Translations under genes and position numbers: made by a program
The notes under the pieces: model-generated
The model's database searches: none
The model's input: only the letters and a program-made list of their open reading frames with translations
Told to the model about the DNA's origin: nothing
Shown here: positions 27,601 through 39,600 of the stretch, in pieces
How positions within the stretch are numbered: position 1 is the first letter of the stretch
Layout of the letters: every line of letters starts with the position of its first letter
Assembly: GCA_024195265.1 (NCBI GenBank)
Contig: JAJLRJ010000002.1
Location: 17,306,941-17,370,940, forward strand
Source of the DNA: Dendrophyllia cribrosa
Taxonomy: Eukaryota; Cnidaria; Anthozoa; Scleractinia; Dendrophylliidae
Direction of reading: 5' to 3'
Length of the DNA stretch: 64,000 bases

Positions 27601-30600
27601 ATGTATTAATTCTATTACTTCTCTCTATTACTTCTATTTAAGAATTAGATTATGAGCTCGAGATTTCTATCACGCATAGATATCAAGAGCGAAAAATTGT
27701 TTTAGTATAAATCTACCAGACGTTCAAAACTTGATACCAAGAAAGGCTCGCGTTTTTATTGAATAATGATGTAAATAGGTCACGCCACGCGCGGATAATC
27801 GGCTAATCACTCTACTCGACACTTTCTACAGTGAGTAGCGTAGCCAATAAGAGAACAGCATTCGTGATGGAACGCTTAGCCTAGTAGATTTATACTAAAA
27901 CAAAATAGATGGGGACAAAAAAATATATATTTACATTCGACGGAGCTAAACTGCAAGTGGCAGTAACAGAGAATGTAAATATTTTCTGCTGCTTCGGCGT
28001 TAGTTGGCTCTATTGTTGTAAAGTATATAAGGCTTGGATGGTTGTAATGTATTCATCTCAGCTCTCGAACGTTTTTCGCAACGTTTAGTTTTTTATTCGC
28101 TTGACTTTTATATGATTGTATTTAACCTTTAACCTCCAGAGGTTTGTGCGACTGCATTTGGTTGGGGGGTGCGTTCCCATTTTGTCCCACTGGGTTTTCG
28201 GGTTTTCGTATCAGGCGGCGCACAGGGTTCTTATAGCCTGGGTGGGATTTTTCAGTTCGCTGTTCTATTATCTGTAATTAGTGTGTTCCACCAAGGCTCA
28301 CAGTTCGAGCTGCATACCCATCTTGTTGTTTAGTAGTCGTTAATATAAATTAATATTAATATTAATATTGAATTTATCTGTATACATTTTAAAGCGCCAT
28401 TGAGCTTTAGTAATGAGCGCTATAGAAATTTATGTATTATTATTATTATTATTATTATTAATTTGTATTTTGATATTGGTGATTAACGGGTTAAGGAAAC
28501 ATTGTTAACCTTCACAACTTCCTCCAACAATTCCTTCACAGATTAGTTTACTGACAAAGCGACGACGCCGAAGATGATAGGCAAAATTGTCGTTACGCAG
28601 ATTATCGAGTCCACGCTTCTTTCTCCAGCCCTTAAAAACTTTCTTGATGACCTTCTTGACCTACATGCGGTAGAAATGAAACATAGATGTAAGTAATGGG
28701 TGAGACGATAAGGCTGTGGGTGCATTAGCCACATTTAACGTCCCGAACAAAAGTCAGGAATTTTCCCTTAATCCCACCAACATGTTTCAGAATTCCAACT
28801 GTTAATTTACCCCGTTTATGCGAATACAGTCGAACCTCCATGTGCGATCACCTCTCCTAAGCGACCACCTCTCCTAAGCGACCACCTCTCCTAAGCGACC
28901 ACCTCTCCTAAGCGACCACCTCTCAAAAGCGACCACCTCTCTTAAGCGACCACCACTCGTAAGCGACCACCTCTCTTAAGCGACCACCTCTCCTAAACGA
29001 CCACCACTCGTAAGCGACCACCTCTCCTAAGCGACCACCTCCCCTAAGCGACCACCTCTCTTAAGCGACCACCTCTCCTAAGCGACGACCTCTCCTAAGC
29101 GACCACCACTCGTAAGCGACCACCTCTTCTAAGCAACCACTTTTCCAAAATACCAAATTTTTCCAGTTAAATCCGCTATTGTCCAAATCTCTCTGAAGTG
29201 ACCACCTCTCGTAAGTGACCGCGACCACTTCCAACGTTGGCGATTTCAATTTTCCTATTGTTTTTAACCTCCGTAAGCGACCACTCGCCCATATTTCGAT
29301 GTCACTACAGACGCAAATTGAATGTCTAACAGTAAAAGTCCGATAAAGGGAAAATTTTGTCCCTTCCATCAAAACTTCAATAATATATATAGATAGACTG
29401 AGCCTAAAAGCGTCGCTCTCTGAACAGAAAGCCGATGATAAACTTAACTGAGGTGAAAGGTCGGAAGCACAAGAATTAAGATTGATGACCGGGCTATTTT
29501 TTCAATTTCTAGTAGCAATTCTCAAAAACAGAATTACGCGACCGTCTGCACAGTACATTTAGACCGCACAAAAGTTCACAAAAACAACTTTTTCTCCGTC
29601 TGGAATAACTAGTACGACTACTTTCCAAATAAAATACACCTGTTGCTTATCCAAAATTGCCCGAGAAATTGATTTGGAAATCAAAATTGCAAAAAATACA
29701 CAAACGTTTTTGCATAAGGCCACGCGAGTGAAGTTAGAACTATTTAAAATCCAAGTCTTGTTTTGTTTACATAAAATCGCTTTTCAACCTATGCAATGAA
29801 TGAACAAACACATAAAAATGGACAACACAATCTTCTTTCGAAAAATTTCATTCAAATCTCCATAAGTTTCTGTTTAAACGAAAAATGCAAACCATTTATA
29901 GCGCATCGAGGCCGAGCTGTCTTCGATGAAAGAAATCATGAAACGACTGAATTTAAGCGCGTTTTATAAACAATTCTCCAAAACTAACAAGAGACAAAGA
30001 AAAAGTCAATCACAGATTGATATCAACATAAATTCTCATCGAAAAATATAATTTGTTTTAACTTTAAGAAATTCTTTTCATCTCCGCTTCTTCAGTGAGA
30101 AACATCTCCCGCATTGCTCCTGCATTGATTAAAACGTACGAAGTTCCTCGAAGCAAGATTTTATCCCTGAAATCTCTTCTTTTTCCACTATAGCGGCTTC
30201 TGAGTATCCATTAATTAGTATCCCTTGTAGCAAACCGCGAAAAAATGCAGGGAAATAACGACTTTAATTTGAATCGGTTTTCTCCGCTAAACACAGCAAA
30301 ACATCAAAAGTGTTTTCCCAGCTGACGTGACATTTTGCCATGTAGCCGCGCGAAAAACAAAGCGTCGCTTTGGTTTCAAAATTGCTAAGATCCCGGATGT
30401 TGTGTGGAGTCATACGTGCATGTTTTGCGACATCATACGCGCCCGCGAGTTAGCCCTGCCCAACGCGTACGGCGGACACACAACGCGCCCGCGAAACATT
30501 CCGCTAGCCATGACCATGAAAATGACGGGCAGGTTCTATGAGTTCTAGGTTCTATGAGTTTGGGGCTCCGCTATGATAAGTGCTTTGTATATTGAAATTG

Positions 30601-33600
30601 CTACAGGTTCATTTGATTAAAAGTAAAGTCGCCCTGTGGTCTGACCTCTCGTAAGCGACCACCTCCCGTAAGTAAGGGTGGTGACTAGAATGGATACTCC
30701 AAAATCAGCTTGGACCACCCCGGACGCCTTATTGAGACTTATATAACGGAGTAACTGGTTAGCTTGCAGTTGAGGTTGGGGTTAGCAGTTTATATAGTTA
30801 AATTTAGGCCTAAACAACCCGAGAAGCTGGTACGGTAGGCTATGTAAGCCTAACCCTAGCTGAGGTCGCAGGTTCAATCCTGAGTGAGGATTTCAGATTT
30901 TTTGTTTTTTACACTTAAAAAAATATTGAAAATAAATTCTAAGTGTCGTTACGTTATATAATTCTTATATAAGCGTCCGAGGTGGTCCAACCTGATTTTG
31001 GAGTATCCATTCTAGTCACGACCCTCCCATAAGCGACCACCTTGGCTTTGCATCTTGGGTGGTCGCTTTAACGGTTCATATGATTCAAGGTTAAGATCCC
31101 TGTGGTCCTCCCTTCGTAACTTCGATGAAGATCGGAGATAATATTAAAGCTATAACAATACAACTTGAAAGAGATTATTTGCTATGCGAATAGAATTTTT
31201 ATGTCTTTCTTCCCGGAGAAGTTGGTTAATTTTAATAGGCAACGTTGAAGGCACGTGTGTAAGCTTCTTATGCAACAGTTATTGTTATGTAATAGCATAG
31301 GACACGTGCAGGGCCTGGACAAGGGGTATGGTTTCTTCAATGTATTGAACCCCCCGCACGTGATGTTTAGACTCGTGGCCTGGCTACAAAGCAGTCGTTG
31401 ATTCATTCATTCTTGCTTTGTCTCGCTGGATGACACGTTCGTTTTCACGAAAGGTATAAAATGGGACGATGACGGGAAATCACGTGGGAGCTTTAGAAAC
31501 CACGATGGCAACGGCAGCGAGAGCGGAACAAAACAATAGGTTCAATGAGCGAAAACAATGCCTCTGCACGTGCGTTTTACATTTGATACATTTGATTCCC
31601 TGTAAAACAACAACGTGAACACATGACGGTTAATTTTCCTTGCTATATTTGAACTTGAAAGACGTCCCTTCCAATTCAGCTCCTGGACAGTTTAGTCACT
31701 TTAAACAATTAAACAATTTGGAACAATTTCATAGTGGTTTAAATGAGCGCAAATTATTTTTTTCAACGACGTTTTCTTTGGCGTTGCCGTCGTGGTTGCT
31801 AAAGGCTGGTTTTCACTAGCGCATAAGCATAAGCACAAGCCAACATACGCAGACTCAGTAACGTGTTGATCATTAGTGCCTATTGTTCTGTTTTGTTCAA
31901 ACAATTGGAACTAATGATCAACATGTTACTGAGTCTGCGTATGTTGGCTTGTGCTTATGCTTATGCGCTAGTGAAAACCAGCCTTAAAGCTCCGTATTAG
32001 CTCTGCACACCTGCTATCTTGGATCTAATAAAAAAATGCTAAAATGGAGCATAAGAGTATAATAGTTACAACGATAAACTTAAATGTTTACGGCTGTAAA
32101 AATGTTGATACCATTAAAACATCAAGTCATGTGAACAATGAAATGCCATTATATCAAATTATTGCCAGTTTGGCGGTATAATATTACTCGAGGTATTTAT
32201 TCCAAATACCCCTAGAAACTTACCATTGTATTACCTATACGGATCTTCAACGATTACTAGAAAGTCTAATATTGTTTGTTCTGCGTTTGTTGTATAGGAG
32301 AATCTTGTTTACCATTTATGGCTCATTAGCATATACGCATCATTCTCTTTCCTAGCTACAATAAAATCAACACTGAATTTTGAAAGAGCATAGCACAATT
32401 AGCTTTCTCTGGAAATTTGAGCCCGATATACTAGGTACACTTCGTGCAATGCTGTTTTAAAAAACTCAAAATTTTACAAAGAATGTATGGCTCATTAGCG
32501 CTTTTGCCACCCAACAATTTTGCAGTTTTTAACAGCAGATATGTCCTTAAATATTGCATGAAAAAAGCTTAAAATTGCACAGATTACTAAGTTTAACAAG
32601 CTCTATCAAGTTTTGAAGTCAATTCGTATTTAGCACGGTGCCTTCTCTACGTAAATTCGTATGCTAATGAAGCAAAATGTAAACAACAAAGATTCGCCCA
32701 TTGTAAGCGGATAATTATTATTTCTTCTTTCTTTCTTTAATCTTCAGCAGTATGCAAAATATCTGTGATCGTATGTTTAACTGTAGTTGTATGTAATGTT
32801 ATTTTGCTGATTGTGTCATGAATAAAGTTTAACAAAAAAAAACATTTCTTTTTTTGAATACACATTTCCAGAAAATTCCAGATGTCTTGAAATACTTACC
32901 GGAGCTAAAACGTTTTTGGATATCCACTTGCCAGCGGCGTCCAGAAAGTTTTTACAATTGTCCTCCGCTTCTTTGCATTTAAGTTTCTTGCAGTTGTCGC
33001 ATTTTAGTGACATCTTTCTTAAGCATTCCGCTTTTGCATTGGCAACCTCTGCTCTTGCATCCCTCAGTGATTTCTCTGCTGCATCGAAAGCAGCTCTGAC
33101 TGCTTTAGCGGCCGCGTCCAGTGCCTACGAAAAAAAGGATTCACGTACCACGGAGTGTTAAACAAACGCTTTCGTCAATCGCTGTAATGCGTCGTTAGAA
33201 AAACCGTTGTGTCTGTTTCAATAGCCTTGCTACTGAACTCAATCTCGCGCAAGCTATGAATGAACGAACGAACGAATGAATGCCTGTCCTGAGAGGTCCC
33301 AAGCTGTGAAGTGGCAGATGTCTTAATTAGCTTCTTCCTCAGTAAAGGCCCTATAATTTTCTACTAAACGGATTCATTTGGCTCCTCATCAACTGAGCTA
33401 TTTAGGTAGTAATCAAGCGTTTGCAGCTTGCTCCAACTAATCACAACAAATATTTATCGGCTCAAAAGCAAATCCAAGTGCATCACTTACACGTTTTTTT
33501 ATCGCGTTTTGCACCGGTTGTAAGGTTTAGCAAGCTCTGATTGGAGCATTGTTTGAATACTTAGGGATTGATCAATTATCAGATCATTTTGCCTTTATTT

Positions 33601-36600
33601 GGTTATCCCTGTAAAACTGCCCGGAATAATGGAGTCATATTCTCATACTTTTATATTATTTATTTTATTAAAAACTAAATCTCTCTTATAAGATTCCTAG
33701 CGTTTTGATTGGTTCCCCCAAAATACCAGAAGGAGATCATGTCGAGAACTGCTCTTCTTAAAGTACTGAATTAACTGGAAATATTGTAAATGATATACCT
33801 TTAGGCTTTACAATGTAAAAGATTGAAAAACAGCGTGCAGAAAAAAGAAATCAGTCTGTTTGTTTCCTAGAGGTCAAATGTGCCTGGACTGGATCCAGAA
33901 TAATAGGTTATAATAATTAATGGGAATTAATGTCGCGGAGATTAACGCTCACAAAAATTAACACGACTTAAAAGTTCGCGTTAATTGTGTGAAGCGTTGA
34001 TTCCCTATAAATCTCAAATCTCAAATCTTTATTTTAACACGGTAAAAATTCATCAGGTTGGTACAAAATAAAATACAACTACATGATAATTTCTACTAAC
34101 AATTAATACCTATCTATAAAGTCTATTAATAAAAATGCTACTCGTAATAGGCCATTTCCGAGTTACCTTATGCCTCGTTGTCAAAGCGAGGCTAGGTGCA
34201 CAACCTTTCATATGGAAATGAGTTTTATTTGCATTTGAATAAAATCTCATTTCCATATGAAAGGTTGTGCACCTAGCCTCGCTTTGACGACGAGGCAAAC
34301 GTAACTCGGAAATGGCCTATTACACTGAACTAGTCCTGTTTTCCATGATTGCCGTGTATTTAACTTAATTAACTAAAATGAAGATCTAACAATTGCTTAA
34401 AACGATTGAGAGATTTCTCTTGCCTTAGATTGTAGGGCAGACTGTTCCAGAGAGTTGCACCTCTATTCTCTATTTTCGAATTGTCCATAATACACTTTGT
34501 TTGCCCCCCAAATTTTGCATAAACTATTGTTTGTAAATGCTCTTGAGAGGACTGCATATTCCCAAGAGCATTTCAAAACAATAGTTTATGCAAAATTTGG
34601 GGGGCAAACAAAGTGTATTATGGGCAATTCGAAAATAGAGAATAGCTAAAGCTGTTTTTTAAGTAGTTAGGTAAAACATCAATGACTTTAAAGAAAAAAA
34701 AATTGTTCTTACGTCATTTATTCCAGTCAAATCCACCGTTACTTTGACGTAAAACTGTGCGCTCGCGAAGGTCAAGCTGTAACTTGCTGATATAAACACT
34801 TCAGCTTTTATGAGGTTAAGGAAATTTCCTTGAATCAGCAACTCCATTTGGGACATGGTAAGGTTGAGACGGCAATAAACTGAGATTCCCAGAAGCTCCG
34901 TGTACCCCTCGATGTATGCCTAATCGTGAAAAACAAGAACACAATGGATCGGCGGTTGGTAATCACGGCAAAGAGCAACAGACAGATATGCAAATTTTCA
35001 CTAGTTCCATCATCTGTAAACCTTTTTAATTCCCCAGTGTAAAACGCGTTAAAAGACGTTTGCTGTAGTAATTTTTTTGCAAATTCGTCAGTGTAATTAC
35101 GTCATCCAGTTGTCCAGACAGTCTCGTTTCGCACAATGCATATATTATGTCACGCTAAGATGTTTTGGTCGTTTTAAATGTTTTACTCTTCAATTCTTCG
35201 ACTTCAAACTCAGTATGGAAAATTAAAACCGATCTGTGGACTTAACCTTACGTTGTTTCGTTTTCACTAGATGGCTCTTAGAGACCGTTGATTATCATTA
35301 TTTTTAGCATTCTCGTCACTATATAATTATACATACACCTAATTGCAATAACGTTGTCATGGAAAAATGAAAAATGAAAACACGAAAAGTGAATAGGCCA
35401 ATAGGAATTAATTAGGCATACAAAGGGAAACGCCCAAAGAAACGGCCTCAAAACGCCTCAGAATACAGATAAATCATGATATATTTAATTACACGATAAA
35501 TGTACAGTTATTAACGTATGGGTTCCCTGTTAATGCTGCAAGCTAAAATTATTAAGCTAATTAATCCCTTTTTGGCTTTTTGGCTTTTTTGTACTTGTAT
35601 GAAAATGGAAATTGATATCGAATAAATCGATTAAAACGTCGTTCAAAACAGATTTATGGTTAACTTTTTTTACAAAATGTCTCTTTTAACATTTTAAAGC
35701 CAGAGCTTGTCACACCTTGAGTCGAATGATGTGGCCCTAACTTTTCAGCCTGGTAATAAAATCATACCGTGGGACCATTCAAATTTAGGTTCTTCAGCAG
35801 TACTTTAACAATACTTTCCTATGATACTGTCTTTTATGCTGTGCAAGGTAGTTCCAGCTTTAAAGTCTGTGGATGAAATTCTACAGTGTGACCATTCAAA
35901 TGAAAGCTACTGAGCAGTACTTTTCTATGGTACTGTTTATTACGCTGTACAATGTGGTTTTAACTTTTCGGTCTGTAGATGAAATTCTACAGTGTGACAA
36001 TTCAAATGAAAGCTACTGAGCAGTACTTTTCTATGGTACTGTCTATCATGCTGTACAATGTGGTTTTAACTTTTGAGTTTGTGGAATTGTTTGTTCATTT
36101 TTTGGCTGGTTAGGTCTCTCGCAGATCCTACGTATTCCGTTAGCAGCATTATCGTTTGCGGTCCTTTGCAGATTTCGCTTTTATTTTTATATTTTGGGAC
36201 CGTAGGTCTTTACAGATCCGATATGCTGTGTTTTTTAAGCATGGTTTGTCCACGCGTTTAAATGTTCAGATCGGCTTTGTCCATCTACATTTCTCTTTGC
36301 GAGACATCTTTGCGACACTATGGGCTCTTTGTTCCTCGGAACACGTGATGTGGCAGCGCGTGATTCGAGTGACAAGTGAGTACATAGTACGGAACTTGAT
36401 ATGGTGAACTGGTCATTGTGAAATCTATTTGCGCTGGCTTTCTTGCTGGCGACATTTAGTTCGCTACACGGTGCTGATGAGTTGCAACAACAACGAAACA
36501 GCTGTCCACGGTTGCGATCCTACTTTATCGGTTTCTGTCGTGATGGTGTCTCGCAAAGTCTATTTTTTAACGTACATTGTAGTCAGATCAGCCCTGCAGT

Positions 36601-39600
36601 TTGTTTTAACTTTTGAGTCTGTGGATGAAATTCTACAGTTGTGACCATTCAAATGAAAGCCACCGAGCAGTACTTTCCTGTGGTACTGTTTATTGTGCTG
36701 TACAAGGTGGTTTTAACTTTTGAGTCTGTGGATGAAATTCTAATGTGACCATTCAAATGAAAGCTCTTCAGCAGTATTTTGCTATGGCGCTGTTTATTTT
36801 TCAGGTTTTTCTTACCAAATGTAATTAGGCTATAGTTCATTAATTGAGATTGTGGTGCTCTTAGCAACGGGATTACTCAATAAGCAACTTTGAAATTTCT
36901 TTAACTTCGAACAAAGTCTCAGTCAGTTGCAGATAGTGAATCATGTTTATTATCGTCGTTCGGGTAAGAATAACAATTTGGGCGCAATCCCCCACCCCAC
37001 CCCCTCCCCTTCTCCCCCAAACAACGTTGACAAATGTCCGTCAATACTCTTGTATAAATCTGCGTTGGATCATCAAAACTCAACATTGATTCGGGGGAGG
37101 AGAGAAATGGATTATTTCAATAACATCTTGGTAAGTGTCCCATCACTTATGACTAGCATACTACAGTAGGTTCAATAAGGGTTGAGACAGACTACCATGT
37201 TTCGGCAACTTAAACACCGTTAGAATAATTACTCGACTTAATGTTCCAATATCGCAACCAAAGGGTTAACCTTTAACTTCCAAGAGTGCAAAAAAATCAA
37301 GAAAAATACAAATTTCATTTTCGGTAAAATAACTGAAAAACGAATAGTACCATACGAAAGTACTGCCGAAGAGGTTAAAACTACTTAATATGTCTCCATA
37401 ATTGTCGCTAGCGGTGAAAGGGTTAAACTGAGTGGGTTCCGTGCTGTTAAAAAGACACACTGTCCCGCCGAAATAAAGTACTGCCGAAGAGGTTTCATTT
37501 GAAGTTAAAACTACACAATATGTCTCCATAATTGTCGCTAGCGGTGAAAGGGTTAAACTGAGTGGGTTCCGTGCTGATAAAAAGGCACACTGTCCCGCCG
37601 AAATAAAGTACTGCCGTAGAGGTTTCATTTGAAGTTAAAACTACATGATTGATGTCTCCATAATTGTCGCTAGCGGTGAAAGAGTTAAACTGAGTGGGTT
37701 CCGTGCTGATAAAAAGCCACACTGTCCCGCCGAAATAACAAATAACCTTTTTATTGAATAAAAATATTCTATAGAGCAATTTAGAAGCAGTAGTGCAGGA
37801 TTACAAGGATGGAAGTGGATTACAATTAATCAAATCCAAATTACCACTCGTGCAGAAGTTTGACATTTTTAGCCATTGTTTTTCTCTTTAGCCGTTCACA
37901 TTTTTTTGCTCTCGTCATTTTTGGCGATTTTTTCGTCATATTTCAAGACACAAAAGTAAGTTTAAGGCAAGCTCCTGGCCATAATCATGAAAACAAGATA
38001 TTTTATCCGGGACAGTGTCCTTTTCAATGCTTCATCGACCACCCCAAAACGCACTCACTTACCTCAATGTAAGGTGGAATCTGTCTAGCATTAACATAGA
38101 ACCACGGTCCCACGCTGCTGTCGGTAGGACTTCGTTGGATTTTAGCGATACCTAAAATATCCACTGGGTCAGGCTTCAAGTCCACAAAAACTGCCTGAAA
38201 AAAAATATAACATAAACAGATTAACAGAATCATACTTTGTGTTGGCTAAATTGTAAATTTCTTTTGAATTGCAACACGTCAAAAAAAGAAATCATTTTCA
38301 ATGATGAAAACTAGTGGGGTGTGAAAACGTTTGGACTTTTGGACGACTTTTTATCCGAAATAAGTACCCCGAAGTTTTCATGCTTAAAAATAGTCCGGGA
38401 GGTACTCACAAAGTTTTGTACGGGTATGCTCTGCCCCGAGGTCCCAACGCGCCTTACCCTTTTATATACCGTTTTTAACAGAAAAGGTAACTCTTTCATA
38501 TATCTTTCATTGAAAATGGCCCCCTTTCATATACCTACAGAAGAAACACTGCATCTCTACTTCTTTTGAATTGCAACACGTCAAAAAAATGAAATCATTT
38601 TCAATTATGAAAACTAGTGGGGTGTGAAAACGTTTGGACTTTTGGACGACTTTTTATCCGAAATAAGTACCCCGAAGTTTTAAGGTTAAAAAATAGTCCG
38701 GGAGGTACTCACAAAGTTTTGTACGGGTATGCTCTGCCCCGAGGTCCCAACCCGCCTTACCTTTTTATCTACCGTTTTTAACAGAAAAGCCAGGTTTTTA
38801 AAGGTAACTCTTTCATATATCTTTCATTGAAAATGGCCCCCCTTTCATTCCACCGCGGTCAAACGTCGATCCGAGGCGTTTTTCGTTTTATTTAGTGGGA
38901 TTTTATTTAATATTAAGTGGAAATATGGGCAAGGATGTATAAAAAATAGTTGACGTTACTATCTTTCAATTTTTCTCAAAATGATGAGCTTTTTTCCGTT
39001 GAAAACTGATCAAAACTCTTTGCGCTTGATCAAAATTATGTTGACAAATGGCGTCGACAATTTTGCAGTTCACAGTTTTTAAATGCTTAGAACATTTTTG
39101 GTAAACTTTCAAAACGTTTGGTAAATTGACAGTGTATTGGCAATATATTAAACTTTAAACAGTGAAAATGACAACCTTAACTTTTAAGTATACTTTGCTT
39201 AACTTTTGCAAATTTCTCTCGTTTGACCGCGATTAACCCTATCATATACCTACAGAAGAAACACTGCATCTCTACTATACCCTTGAAATAAACTTCCACG
39301 GGAAATCATCAAGCGTTACCACTAATGATGTTAACCGAACAATTATATTCATTATTTAGTTCACGCCGTGGTGGGAGTCAAGATACCTAAATGGCAGTTT
39401 TCCCTACCCCTTTCTATACTTCAACTCGTGAAATTCCTACCCCCCGGGGGGGGGGGGGGGGGGGGTACTCCCGACAATTTAGGATAGGTGTGTGCCGCCA
39501 AGGTTCTCAAACCCTGACCCTATTTAAGGGTAGAAAATCGAGATTTGATACCCTTTTTAAGGCCCAATTCAGGCGTGAAGTACAGTTTTAACAGACCATA

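Noticed and set aside
29061..29372. 103-codon minus frame rich in [12 protein letters not shown]
   Set aside because: Produced by the 17-bp minisatellite.
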